Below, in pieces: positions 8,579-16,433 of a stretch of DNA of 54,824 nucleotides. The notes under the pieces were generated by a model. It was given only the letters and a program-made list of their open reading frames with translations. It was not told where the DNA came from and made no database searches. Source of the stretch: Pseudomonas sp. QTF5. Lineage in GTDB: Bacteria > Pseudomonadota > Gammaproteobacteria > Pseudomonadales > Pseudomonadaceae. Within the stretch, counting starts at the first letter, position 1. Each line of letters starts with the position of its first letter. The stretch spans positions 21,568 to 76,391 of the forward strand of contig NZ_AZRW02000028.1 of assembly GCF_000512695.2 (NCBI RefSeq), given 5' to 3'. A program made the position numbers and the translations under genes.

Positions 8579-9006
8579 GCGCGAAAGCCGCAATGGGAGT
8601 CAGTCAGGAAAGGATTCGAGTCACAAGGCCAGCAGAACAGAGGCCGAAAATAAAAAATGCCAGGTCAGTGTTACCAGCACCGACCCGACGTATCACACAG
8701 AACTCTTGGATGAAAACCATGCAATTGCCCAATGTTACTCTGCTACCAGCAAGCCATGCCAGCTCTGGCGTTAACTTGCTGTTATTTCCGCCACAGCCCG
8801 CGGCATTAGAACAGCCAGCCAGCATTCTAAAGTCATGCTTACTTCTCATGACGATCCTCATTCCGTCCGCAATTCGCCTGATGGCTCACCGCCGCATAGC
8901 CCTGAGGGCCCTCAGCGAAAATTCATCACTATCAGGTCGCCTCAAACGCTACAACGCGCACATGGACATTGTTCGCACCCTGGAAACTCAAGGTGGTGTC
9001 CAATGA
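8575..9006 (+). CDS. Hypothetical protein in satellite operon
   Basis: A 143-residue reading frame that starts at TTG 8575, overlapping the stop of the AlpA gene, with GGTGG 6 bases upstream. It ends in an ATGA overlap with the next gene, so the spacing supports translational coupling. An internal ATG at 8710 would give a 98-residue product starting MKTMQLPNV. Residues about 95-112 (SCLLLMTILIPSAIRLMA) form a possible membrane segment. I recognise no family. The N-terminal third is basic and of low complexity, so the shorter product may be the real one. Confidence 0.45.
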   Translation: MSAKAAMGVSQERIRVTRPAEQRPKIKNARSVLPAPTRRITQNSWMKTMQLPNVTLLPASHASSGVNLLLFPPQPAALEQPASILKSCLLLMTILIPSAIRLMAHRRIALRALSENSSLSGRLKRYNAHMDIVRTLETQGGVQ

Positions 9007-9281
9007 ACAAGTCAACAATCATCACCGCTATCGCCGTCGAAGCCATTGATGAGCTGGAAACCGCTTCCACTTACATGGACTGGTTCGATACGTTGGCCTG
9101 GGCAACCCGAAAGGCGACTGTCGAAGGTCACGACCATCACGGCGAACGTCTGGCAGAACTCACTCAGTATCTGGCCTATGGATACCGTTCAACGATCAAT
9201 GAGAAAACCGAAGGCCTGAATCAGCGCTTCGCTGCGCACCAGAACAACGTGCGCGCCCCGAACGCCGGGGGTACGCAATGA
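9003..9281 (+). CDS. Small conserved-looking hypothetical protein of the satellite operon
   Basis: A 92-residue acidic, helical protein beginning MNKSTIITAIAVEAIDELE, with many aromatic residues at positions 20-35 (YMDWFDTLAWA). The ribosome binding site AAGGTGGT lies 6 bases before the ATG. It overlaps the previous gene by ATGA (9003-9006) and the next gene likewise (9278-9281). No recognised domain. Tight coupling to the replication genes suggests an accessory role in replication or regulation, which is inference. Confidence 0.65.
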   Translation: MNKSTIITAIAVEAIDELETASTYMDWFDTLAWATRKATVEGHDHHGERLAELTQYLAYGYRSTINEKTEGLNQRFAAHQNNVRAPNAGGTQ

Positions 9282-9502
9282 ACCGTCCCTACAGCATGAC
9301 CGAAGACGAGTTTTACAATCTGCGCCGCGCCCAAGAATCCATCAACCTGCTGAGCATTTTGTTCGGTGAGGTGCGGGGTTCATCCACCTACACCCCTGAA
9401 ATGATCGCCTCGTTCCTGGAGCGAGTAGGTGAGGATATTTGGCAGGTGATCAAGTCCGCCGCTGAAGCGCTGCCGCCGCCGCGATTGAAGCAGGCTGACT
9501 GA
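9278..9502 (+). CDS. Small hypothetical protein of the satellite operon
   Basis: A 74-residue acidic protein (MTEDEFYNLRRAQESINLLSILFGEV) predicted to be mostly helical. It is translationally coupled to the previous gene through an ATGA overlap. A 99-base gap separates it from the next gene. I recognise no family. Confidence 0.65.
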   Translation: MNRPYSMTEDEFYNLRRAQESINLLSILFGEVRGSSTYTPEMIASFLERVGEDIWQVIKSAAEALPPPRLKQAD

Positions 9503-9601
9503 TGACCGGAGACGCCGACCATCGCTGATGTGAGCTGTAGCGAAGGGGTAACAGGCGTATCAGCCCTGTGACCTTCCTCCCATTTTTAAGGGACGACTGA
9601 G

Positions 9602-10216
9602 ATGAATATTTTTCTAAAGCGCAGTGATGCGCTGACGGGATCGGCCTGCCTGAAAAAAGCCGTTGTAGCCCCGCACCAGGACGAACAAAGCACTCAGGAC
9701 GGGTATGTAAAACCTGTTCGCTCATACTGCCTAGGCGGTGACCTACAAAGCGTCCAGACAGGCGACTACGGCACTGCAATTGCCGGAGACAGCGGCAACG
9801 CCATGGCCGGGGAAAGTGGAACAGCCATAGTAGGGGACAGAGGCACCGCTTACGCTGGAATTTTCGGAACAGCCAGTGCTGGAGATTGGGGCCGGGCCGA
9901 TGCTGGAGATTGTGGCGTGGCCTACGTATTGAGCTGTGGCAGGGCATCCGCAGGAGTTCTGGGAACAGCTACTGCCGGAGACTATGGCACAGCCGTTGTC
10001 GGGGATAGCGGCACGGCCAGCGCCGGAGTCGGGGGCACTGTTTGCGCCGGTGAACAAGGAGAAATCCGTCTCAAGTACAGGCATAACCGGTCGAGGCGCT
10101 CTCGCACTGTGACCGGCTACATCGGTGAAAACGGCCTCGAGCCGAACACCCCTTACACGCTCAACGACAAGCACGTATTTGTGCGCGTTGACCTGGCGCA
10201 AGGGGATTCGTTATGA
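9602..10216 (+). CDS. Octapeptide-repeat (beta-solenoid-like) protein in the satellite operon
   Basis: A 204-residue protein. Residues about 55-150 are a run of about 12 octapeptides of the form AGDxGTAx (for example GDYGTAIAGDSGNAMAG), closely resembling the octad repeats of ice-nucleation-type beta-solenoids. The last 50 residues are non-repetitive and basic-rich (RLKYRHNRSRRSR). No signal peptide is visible, so it probably acts in the cytoplasm. Its start follows AGGGACG by 8 bases, and its stop overlaps the next ATG (ATGA at 10213). Similar repeat proteins of unknown function occur in phages. A DNA-mimic or decoy role is possible but not shown. Confidence 0.7.
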   Translation: MNIFLKRSDALTGSACLKKAVVAPHQDEQSTQDGYVKPVRSYCLGGDLQSVQTGDYGTAIAGDSGNAMAGESGTAIVGDRGTAYAGIFGTASAGDWGRADAGDCGVAYVLSCGRASAGVLGTATAGDYGTAVVGDSGTASAGVGGTVCAGEQGEIRLKYRHNRSRRSRTVTGYIGENGLEPNTPYTLNDKHVFVRVDLAQGDSL

Positions 10217-10443
10217 CCACCAAAAGACCCGCCAGGCGCCGCTCCCCTCCTGAGCCTGCGCGGGCGACGGCCAAGCGGCTGGGGGCTCGACATCAAATCA
10301 GCCTCGCCACCTGGTGGCTCTGGCCAAAAGCACCAACGCTCCCCGCCTCTGTTCGTCATGGGCATACGGTACGCGGGGATGCTCACGCCGCAGATCTCTA
10401 TTTGATCCGCCATGAAGCCAGGCGGGTAGGAAGGAAATCATGA
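10213..10443 (+). CDS. Small basic hypothetical protein of the satellite operon
   Basis: A 76-residue, Arg-rich protein (MTTKRPARRRSPPEPARATAKRL at the start). It overlaps the upstream stop by ATGA and its own TGA overlaps the ATG of the primase gene. No domain recognised. The strongly positive charge is compatible with nucleic-acid binding. It could also be a chance frame, but both ends fit the coupled operon. Confidence 0.5.
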   Translation: MTTKRPARRRSPPEPARATAKRLGARHQISLATWWLWPKAPTLPASVRHGHTVRGDAHAADLYLIRHEARRVGRKS

Positions 10444-11453
10444 TGAAGCCAAGCCCCGTTGATCTGATTCGTCACACAGCTCAGCAAGCCCTGAGCGCAG
10501 CGGAAACTCTGCTGCCTGAATGGTTTCCGAATGGATCGCGCAAAGGCCGCGAGTGGGTGGCTGCAAACATTGCCCGTGGGGATCGGCAGGCCGGTTCCTT
10601 CGGCGTTTCGCTCGACTCTGGCCGGTGGAATGATTTTGCCGACGACAGCGTGCACGGTGGTGACCTGGTGTCGCTACTGGCATATCTGCGCGGATGTGGG
10701 CAGATGGACGCAGCAAAGGAAATTGATGAGCGCCTGCGCCTGGGCCTGTTCAATCTCACGACTGCCGATGCTCAGCTGTTCCATGAACGCCGCCGACAGG
10801 TCGACCAGGAGCGCGAATCTTGGCGTCTGCGTGAGCAGCAGCGCCAGGAGGATAAAAAACGTGATGCTGCCCGTCATGCTTCGCAGCTCTGGAAAATGGC
10901 GAAGCCTGCCTATCCGCTGCACACCTACCTGCTGGCGAAACGCGTACATCCGTACCTGTTGCGCCAGTCGGGCCAGGGCCGTCTATTGGTTCCGCTCTGC
11001 GATGAAGGGCGCTTGGTCAATCTGCAAATAATCACCCCGGACGGCGGCAAACGCTTTTTGAAGGATGGCCGTGTCCAGGGCTGCTATTCGCCCCTGGGCA
11101 AGCTATCAGAAGGCTGCCGCCTGTATGTGTGCGAAGGCTGGGCGACTGGCGCAACTCTGCACCAAAACACCGGGAGTCCGGTGGTCTGCGCAATGAACGC
11201 GGGCAACCTCAAACCGGTGGCCCTGGCAATGCGCGAGCGCTACGGCGCAACGCTGGATCTGGTGATTGCCGGTGATGACGACCGAGACACGGGAGGCAAC
11301 CCGGGAAAGCGTGCTGCCAATCAGGCAGCCCGCGCAGCCGATGCTCGTGTGGTTTTCCCCGAGTGGCCCGATGACGCCCCGGCCCACCTATCCGATTTCA
11401 ACGACCTGCACCTCTGGCTTGCAGGTCAATCCAAAGAGAGCCGCAAGGTATGA
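10440..11453 (+). CDS. TOPRIM-domain DNA primase (P4 alpha-type, primase part)
   Basis: Initiates replication of the element by RNA primer synthesis. The protein has 337 residues. Residues 1-90 resemble the N-terminal domain of P4-type primases (WFPNGSRKGREW, RWNDFADD), residues about 115-145 are a charged helix, and the TOPRIM fold covers about 180-320 with its acidic motifs CEGWATGATLH (catalytic Glu) and IAGDDDRD (Asp cluster). In phage P4 one protein joins primase and helicase; here the helicase is the next gene, overlapping by ATGA at 11450. It starts in an ATGATGA overlap, so the true start may be 10440 or 10443. Confidence 0.88.
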   Translation: MMKPSPVDLIRHTAQQALSAAETLLPEWFPNGSRKGREWVAANIARGDRQAGSFGVSLDSGRWNDFADDSVHGGDLVSLLAYLRGCGQMDAAKEIDERLRLGLFNLTTADAQLFHERRRQVDQERESWRLREQQRQEDKKRDAARHASQLWKMAKPAYPLHTYLLAKRVHPYLLRQSGQGRLLVPLCDEGRLVNLQIITPDGGKRFLKDGRVQGCYSPLGKLSEGCRLYVCEGWATGATLHQNTGSPVVCAMNAGNLKPVALAMRERYGATLDLVIAGDDDRDTGGNPGKRAANQAARAADARVVFPEWPDDAPAHLSDFNDLHLWLAGQSKESRKV

Positions 11454-13234
11454 GCACTTACGAACAGCCCCCGGCCTTGAGCCTGGTGGGCGAGCCCAAA
11501 GCGCCTACAAACGAAAAGCTGGAACGACCACGTTATGCCGTCTACGAGAACGCTCGCACAATCGAGGGCAGGACATACAAGCCTGGCACCTGGTACCACG
11601 GCTTGAAGCAAAGCGGCCCGGATGAAAAGGCTATCCCCGTAGATAACTGGATCTGCGCACCGTTAATCGTCGAAGCTGAAACGGTTAACTCGGAAGACGG
11701 CACCATTGGGCGGCTGCTGTCATTCAGCCACCGGGGAAAGCGGATCGAGTGGGTCATGCCCATGGAGTCGCTGGCCGGTAAGGGTGATGAAGTCATGAAG
11801 GTTTTGCTGGGCCGAGGCCTAGTCATCGAGCACCACCAGCGCCGCCAGATCGTGCCCTACTTGGCGAGCCATCAATCGCCCGAATTGGTGATCGCGACCA
11901 CCACCAAACCAGGCTGGCATGAGTCAGGTGCATTCGTTCTGCCGTCTCGCGTCATTGGCGGAGATAACGTGCGTTTCCAGGACTCTGGCAGGGCCGCCAA
12001 TATCTTCACCAGCAAGGGGTCTATCACTGGCTGGCAAACCGAGATTGCTACCCGCTGCCTGGGCAACCCCGTGTTGATCCTGTCGGTCTGTTGCGCCTTG
12101 GCAGGGCCTCTGCTCGCCAAGGTGGGGGTGAATGGGGGCGGCGTTCACCTGGTAGGTGATTCGTCGAGTGGCAAATCGCTAGCTCAGCTCTTGGCCGCGT
12201 CAGCGTGGGGTAATCCAGGGAGCTTCGCGGCGTCATGGGACGTATCGAAAGGCGGTGTCGAGATTGAGGCTGCCTCGCGCAACGACACCGTATTGATCCT
12301 GGACGAAATTAAACGGGCCGACCCCAAGCGAGTTCAGGAAATGGCGTATGCCATCGCCAACGGGATGGGCAAGGGCACCATGACCAGGGAGCGAGAGGGC
12401 CGCGCCAAGTTGACCTGGCGTGTACTGGCGCTTTCCAGCGGCGAGCGCTCATTGTCAGACCATGCAGCCATCGGTGGTAGTGGCGCCCACGCCGGGGCCG
12501 AACTGCGCATGGTGGACGTCAATGCCGGTACTCGTACACACCGCGCCTTCGATGATGTGCACGGAATGAGTGGGCAAGAGTTTCACCGAACGCTTAACGA
12601 TGCTGTTTCTCAGAATTACGGCCATTTAGGCCCAGCATTTGTGGAGTCTCTGATTCAACAACCCGAGGATCTGCATAGCGCGTTCCGACAGATTCGGGAG
12701 GCCTTTGCCACCGAAGGTTCACAGGCTGGCCGTGTAGCTGATCGTTTCGCGATTATGGCTCTGGCCGGTGAGTCGGCTATCCGCCGTAATCTGCTGAACT
12801 GGCCCAAAGGTACCGCCGTCAATGCTTGCCGACTCCTGTTTAACGAATGGCTTTCAACAATGGGAGACGGTAGCGCCGAGGATCGGCAGATACTGCGTGG
12901 CGTCGCTAACTTTATTGACTTGCACGGCGACAGTCGTTTTTCCGAGTTCCGTCACTCTGGCACCACCACTGTGCATAACCGAGCCGGTTATTACGAAGTC
13001 GATGACGGTATGCGCCTGTACTTGTTCAATAAGCCAGGTCTGGCAGAGGCCGCTATCGGTTTCAGTCTAGATAGGATTATTCGTGCGCTCCAGAACGTGG
13101 ACGCGCTCGCCAAAGTGGACAATGAGAAAGGCCAGAAGCGCGCCAACAAAAGCTACTTCATGCCAGGAGGAGGAAAGTCGCGTTTTTATGTGATTGATCC
13201 CGCAAAACTCGACCAGGAAGGCGCAGGCCGATGA
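11450..13234 (+). CDS. DUF927-domain helicase/ATPase for satellite replication
   Basis: A 594-residue P-loop ATPase coupled to the primase by an ATGA overlap. The DUF927 core lies at about residues 70-400, with Walker A GDSSSGKS and Walker B TVLILDEIKRAD, followed by an arginine-rich segment (TREREGRAKLTWRVLALSS). The C-terminal 150 residues resemble winged-helix DNA-binding regions at the end of such proteins. DUF927 proteins next to TOPRIM primases are the usual replication pair of satellites and integrated plasmids. It presumably unwinds at the origin candidate just downstream (13267-13600). Confidence 0.87.
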   Translation: MSTYEQPPALSLVGEPKAPTNEKLERPRYAVYENARTIEGRTYKPGTWYHGLKQSGPDEKAIPVDNWICAPLIVEAETVNSEDGTIGRLLSFSHRGKRIEWVMPMESLAGKGDEVMKVLLGRGLVIEHHQRRQIVPYLASHQSPELVIATTTKPGWHESGAFVLPSRVIGGDNVRFQDSGRAANIFTSKGSITGWQTEIATRCLGNPVLILSVCCALAGPLLAKVGVNGGGVHLVGDSSSGKSLAQLLAASAWGNPGSFAASWDVSKGGVEIEAASRNDTVLILDEIKRADPKRVQEMAYAIANGMGKGTMTREREGRAKLTWRVLALSSGERSLSDHAAIGGSGAHAGAELRMVDVNAGTRTHRAFDDVHGMSGQEFHRTLNDAVSQNYGHLGPAFVESLIQQPEDLHSAFRQIREAFATEGSQAGRVADRFAIMALAGESAIRRNLLNWPKGTAVNACRLLFNEWLSTMGDGSAEDRQILRGVANFIDLHGDSRFSEFRHSGTTTVHNRAGYYEVDDGMRLYLFNKPGLAEAAIGFSLDRIIRALQNVDALAKVDNEKGQKRANKSYFMPGGGKSRFYVIDPAKLDQEGAGR

Positions 13235-13266
13235 GGCAAGTTTGCACGCTAGGCGGACGCTCTCAA

Positions 13267-13600
13267 TTGTCGTAGTGAACCTATTCCCTTTGTCGTAGTG
13301 ACCCGCATCCCTTGAAATCACGGAGCGAAGGCGCGCGCAGTTGTCAGGCTGCTTAGGGGCTGGCAACTGTCGGCAGCAGTGTATTTTCAAGGGAATTAAG
13401 GGAATGAGGGAAAGAGCCAGTAAATACGAGGCCTACAGCATTCCCTTAATAGAATAGAGAAAAGGGATAAGGGAATACATCTCTGTTTAATAAGGGCATT
13501 CCCCTCACGGAAATTCCCTTGAAAAAAAGGCAGGGAATGAACAAGTTCTCTGTAAGCCACGGTTTATAAGGGCTTCCCCTTAATCCCGTGTACCCCTTCT
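13267..13600. other. Putative replication origin of the element (iteron-rich, non-coding)
   Basis: The 534 bases after the helicase gene hold no convincing gene. Two 23-bp direct repeats starting TTGTCGTAGTGA lie head to tail (13267-13289, 13290-13312). The octamer AAGGGAAT occurs six times in both orientations (13283, 13389, 13398, 13440, 13469, 13513), with further one-mismatch copies. The stretch after 13380 is A+T-richer than the genes. Position directly behind primase and helicase, plus iterons, is the arrangement of satellite and plasmid origins. Confidence 0.55.
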
Positions 13601-13768
13601 GTTTTCGAAATCAGACGCGGTAACAGGGGGGGGGTGTGATTTTTATTGACAGCTCTAAATACATTTGATCTAGATCACTGATATTGGAAGCCATGACGAA
13701 GGACAATCAGGCACCCCACCGTCACTGCCTCCCCTCTTGGCGAGCAGCTTTTGCTCTGCCTGAGCTAG

Positions 13769-13984
13769 TCACAGGATGTCAGGTGCGTATTTGTCGTTCG
13801 CTGGCTGCATATCCAAACCGCCCGCTCGATTGATTAGATCAAGCGTTGTCCAGGGGCCGCAGCGACCACGGAATATGTGCACCCCCTGCTCGATCAATGA
13901 ACGCTCAACATCCGAGCGCCTTTGGTATCCCGTAATGCGCTGAAGATCCTGAAAGGTCAAAACCCCTGATATGGATCCTGTCAT
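13769..13984 (-). CDS. DUF4224-like small protein
   Basis: A 71-residue protein (TFQDLQRITGYQRRSDVERSL at about residue 10) that resembles the DUF4224 family, small phage proteins often found next to integrases and possibly DNA-binding. Its ATG overlaps the stop of the Ogr/Delta-like gene (ATGA, 13981-13984), so the two form a minus-strand operon. Family assignment rests on the pattern LTGxxR followed by Trp/Leu-rich residues and is moderate. Confidence 0.65.
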   Translation of the reverse strand: MTGSISGVLTFQDLQRITGYQRRSDVERSLIEQGVHIFRGRCGPWTTLDLINRAGGLDMQPANDKYAPDIL

Positions 13985-14238
13985 GTCAACATGTCCAACT
14001 GTTCGAGTAGTTGTTTTTGCTGCTCGCCAGTAAGTTTTAGTATTCGATCAAGTATCTTTTCATCTGCTGGCAGAATCTTGGATGGTTTAAGTGTGTGCGA
14101 AAAGCGAAGCTCAGAAATGAACCCATGCCCGCAAGTAGGCTCAAGGCATATGCAATAAAGCTTTGCATACTGCGCTGTTTCCTCTTCGACTCTAGTGATG
14201 AGCGCTTTATTGCCACAATCTCTACAGTAAATTCGCAT
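13981..14238 (-). CDS. Ogr/Delta-like zinc-finger activator of P2-type late promoters
   Basis: An 85-residue protein starting MRIYCRDCG. It has the four-cysteine zinc finger of the Ogr/Delta family: C-x2-C near the N-terminus (CRDC) and C-x4-C (CLEPTC) followed by GHGF. P2 Ogr and P4 Delta activate the late genes of P2 and its satellites by contacting RNA polymerase alpha. A satellite copy lets the element switch on a helper's late genes. I chose the ATG at 14238, since the longer frame (start 14304) adds unrelated sequence. The gene is divergent from the capsid gene, with a perfect palindrome between them. Confidence 0.85.
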   Translation of the reverse strand: MRIYCRDCGNKALITRVEEETAQYAKLYCICLEPTCGHGFISELRFSHTLKPSKILPADEKILDRILKLTGEQQKQLLEQLDMLT

Positions 14239-14276
14239 TGAACAAGACCCTAAACACATAAAAAGATACTGCACTA

Positions 14277-14290
14277 TGTTAATATTAACA
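14277..14290. promoter_or_regulatory. 14-bp perfect palindrome between the ogr/delta-like and capsid genes
   Basis: TGTTAATATTAACA is a perfect palindrome 39 bases upstream of the ogr/delta-like start and 93 bases upstream of the capsid start. It has the TGT...ACA ends of an activator or repressor site, though the spacing is 8 rather than the 12 bases described for P2 late-promoter boxes. A regulatory role is inferred. Confidence 0.45.
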
Positions 14291-14382
14291 CGTAGGCAAG
14301 GCACATTACATGCAACTTCGCCACCACACCCAACAAGTCAAATAACCGATCCGCACTTCAACCCTGCGAACAGGAAACCCCT

Positions 14383-15390
14383 ATGAGCAACAATAACGGT
14401 AACGCAAAGTTCTCAATCTTAAAGCAGGCATACGCCAAGGTTTACAAAGCGCCCGAAGGGGCTCGTTCTTTTGCTGTCGAACCCAGTGCAGCCCAATCAC
14501 TCAATGAAAAAATTACGGCAAAATCTGACTTTCTAGAACGCATCAACATTGTTCCAGTTAGTGAGATCAAAGGCGAAAAAGTCATGTTCGGGGTAACCGG
14601 CCCTGTAACCAGCCGAACTGACATCAAAACTAAAGACCGCGAAGTTAAAGACTTTTCCAACTTGGAAAACAATACTTACGAACTGTCGCCTACCGAATCG
14701 GATGTTAGTCTGCCATTCGCTAAACTTGATGCCTGGGCCAAGTTTCCGGACTTCCACAAGCGCTATTCCGACGCGGTGCAAAAGCAAATCGCCTTAGATC
14801 GCATGATGGTTGGGTTTCGTGGCACTCATGCCGCCGCACAGACCGACATTGAAGCCTTCCCCATGCTCGAAGATGTCAACAAAGGCTGGCTGCAACAGGC
14901 CCGTGAGAAGGTGCCAGGCCAGGTGCTCAGTCAGGGTCTGGAGGCTGGCAAGATTCGCCTGGGTGAAGGCGGCGACTATGCCAACCTGGACGCCCTCGTA
15001 TATGACGTAACGCGAGCGATTGACGAAAACTTACGCGAAGCCGGCGACCTGATCGCGATCATCGGATCTGACCTGCTGGCTCACGCCAAGGCCGTGTTAT
15101 ATGCCAAGCAGGCGGGCACACCCACTGAGAAAGAGCGTATAGAAAGTGCGCAGGTTGTGAGCACCTATGGCGGCGTACCGAGTTTCAGCGTGCCGTACTT
15201 CCCGGTGAACGCCGTACTGGTCACCAGCTGGGACAATCTGTCGATCTACTTCCAAGAATCCAGCTGGCGCGTAATCATGCTGGAAAATTCGAAGCGTAAC
15301 CGCGTCGAAGATTACAACAGCCGGAACGAAGGCTATGTAGTTGAGCAGTTTGGGAAACTCGCCATGGCTGAGAACGTAGAACTGGTGTGA
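14383..15390 (+). CDS. P2-family (gpN-like) major capsid protein
   Basis: A 335-residue protein that aligns by eye with phage P2 gpN through FAVEPS, FLERINIVPVSEIKGEK, WLQQAREK, GEGGDYANLDALVYD, SVPYFPVNAVLVT, NLSIYFQ and EGYVVE. These are the hallmarks of the P2 capsid family (HK97 fold). The first 35 residues match the N-terminal segment that helper protease removes in P2. AGGAAA lies 7 bases before the ATG. Standard P4 has no capsid gene and instead shrinks the helper's shell with Sid. No scaffold/protease, portal or terminase gene accompanies this one, so it probably builds its own shell with helper parts. It may set a smaller capsid that fits 12 kb (inference). Confidence 0.92.
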   Translation: MSNNNGNAKFSILKQAYAKVYKAPEGARSFAVEPSAAQSLNEKITAKSDFLERINIVPVSEIKGEKVMFGVTGPVTSRTDIKTKDREVKDFSNLENNTYELSPTESDVSLPFAKLDAWAKFPDFHKRYSDAVQKQIALDRMMVGFRGTHAAAQTDIEAFPMLEDVNKGWLQQAREKVPGQVLSQGLEAGKIRLGEGGDYANLDALVYDVTRAIDENLREAGDLIAIIGSDLLAHAKAVLYAKQAGTPTEKERIESAQVVSTYGGVPSFSVPYFPVNAVLVTSWDNLSIYFQESSWRVIMLENSKRNRVEDYNSRNEGYVVEQFGKLAMAENVELV

Positions 15391-15445
15391 TAAGCCTCGC
15401 ACCAGGGCGCAAACAACATAATCTAACTGAGTAAGGATTAACGTA

Positions 15446-16171
15446 ATGCAACTCGCCACCATTGACCGAGAAAAATTGAGCCCCGAACTACAGCAGAGCC
15501 TGGCTAACTTCGAGGTCAACAGAGACGCTTACATCGCTCTGCAAAATCGATACACCGAGGTAATGCAAGAAAACCAACGACTCACGCAGAAAGCCGCCGA
15601 ACTTGAAGGTCAGGCCAACCGCACGGACGCCTCTTGGAATGCCCAGGGCAAGTCAGGCAGCATCGAGCAGAGCAAAATCAATGACGAAATTGAACGCAGT
15701 GCTCAGCTCAGGAAGGACGCTCAGGAATTGCGCTTTACCGCCGAAGCGCGAGCCGGTATTCCAAACAGCTTAATTATTCAGGTAGCCGAGGCGCGCTTAA
15801 AGTTGGTGGGCGTTCCAGGTTCGATCAACAAACTATTTCAACAGGATCTGTTAGAGCAGGCGCTAAAGCAGGGTGGCACTCTCGAAATTCTGTTGGAGCT
15901 GTTCACATTATCCCACGCCGTAATGCTAAAAAGTCTTGCCGAGCATGATGTGGTGCTCTCTCGCTGTAACAGCCAGCACGCACGACAAATGAAAATTCAA
16001 GAACTCACCTGGATTGCTCTCGGGAAAAAACTTGAACAGTTATTTGATGGGGCCGAGAAAGAAACACAGGCTCCAACACTGGCTGCGATGCCGCCTGCTG
16101 TACCGAAAGAAGCAGCCGTAGATAACACTGCTGCCCTTCTGAAACTTAAGCGCACAATCGCCGCGTCCTGA
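15446..16171 (+). CDS. Helical protein following the capsid gene; possibly Psu-like decoration or scaffold protein
   Basis: A 241-residue protein with a long heptad-rich helix (residues about 10-60) and a second helical half (about 110-180), ending in a Pro/Ala-rich tail. The first helix (LQQSLANFEVNRDAYIALQ) resembles in pattern the start of P4 Psu, which decorates the small capsid and inhibits Rho. It also sits where psu sits in P4, at the end of the late block. The match is from memory and weak. A scaffold or capsid-size factor is the main alternative. It is 55 bases downstream of the capsid gene on the same strand, so probably co-transcribed. Confidence 0.6.
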   Translation: MQLATIDREKLSPELQQSLANFEVNRDAYIALQNRYTEVMQENQRLTQKAAELEGQANRTDASWNAQGKSGSIEQSKINDEIERSAQLRKDAQELRFTAEARAGIPNSLIIQVAEARLKLVGVPGSINKLFQQDLLEQALKQGGTLEILLELFTLSHAVMLKSLAEHDVVLSRCNSQHARQMKIQELTWIALGKKLEQLFDGAEKETQAPTLAAMPPAVPKEAAVDNTAALLKLKRTIAAS

Positions 16172-16229
16172 GATTCAACGACCAGTCAGTTTAGGAGTCT
16201 CGCATAGGCTCAGATCGTAGGAGCCCAAC

Positions 16230-16433
16230 GTGAGCAAGCTGGATCGTTTCATGCGGGAAAGGGACGTGCTCGATGTCACCTCCCTTTCTCGAACCACCCT
16301 CTGGCGAGTGATGAAAAGCGGACAGTTCCCCAGACCTGTCCGCATCTCACCAGGGCGTGTCGGATGGCGTGAGTCAGCAATCATTGCCTGGCAGGAAAAT
16401 CCTGCTGAGTGGTGCCCAGTTAAGGCCGTGTAA
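16230..16433 (+). CDS. AlpA-family transcriptional regulator
   Basis: A 67-residue protein with the AlpA/Vis signature: LSRTTLWRVMKSGQFPRPVRISPGRVGWRESAIIAWQ (residues 19-55), with the recognition helix SRTTLWRVM and wing PRPVRISPGRVGW. AlpA homologues activate integrase or excision genes in satellites and islands. It follows the capsid block by 58 bases. It is the second HTH regulator of the element, next to the excisionase-like gene at 8378. Confidence 0.85.
   Translation: MSKLDRFMRERDVLDVTSLSRTTLWRVMKSGQFPRPVRISPGRVGWRESAIIAWQENPAEWCPVKAV

Noticed and set aside
8547..8774. 75-codon frame overlapping the excisionase-like gene in another frame
   Set aside because: Starts inside the upstream gene without a ribosome binding site; the frame 8575-9006 fits the coupled operon better.
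13626..13634. Run of nine G as a possible phase-variation tract
   Set aside because: It is not within a gene and no promoter spacing effect can be shown.
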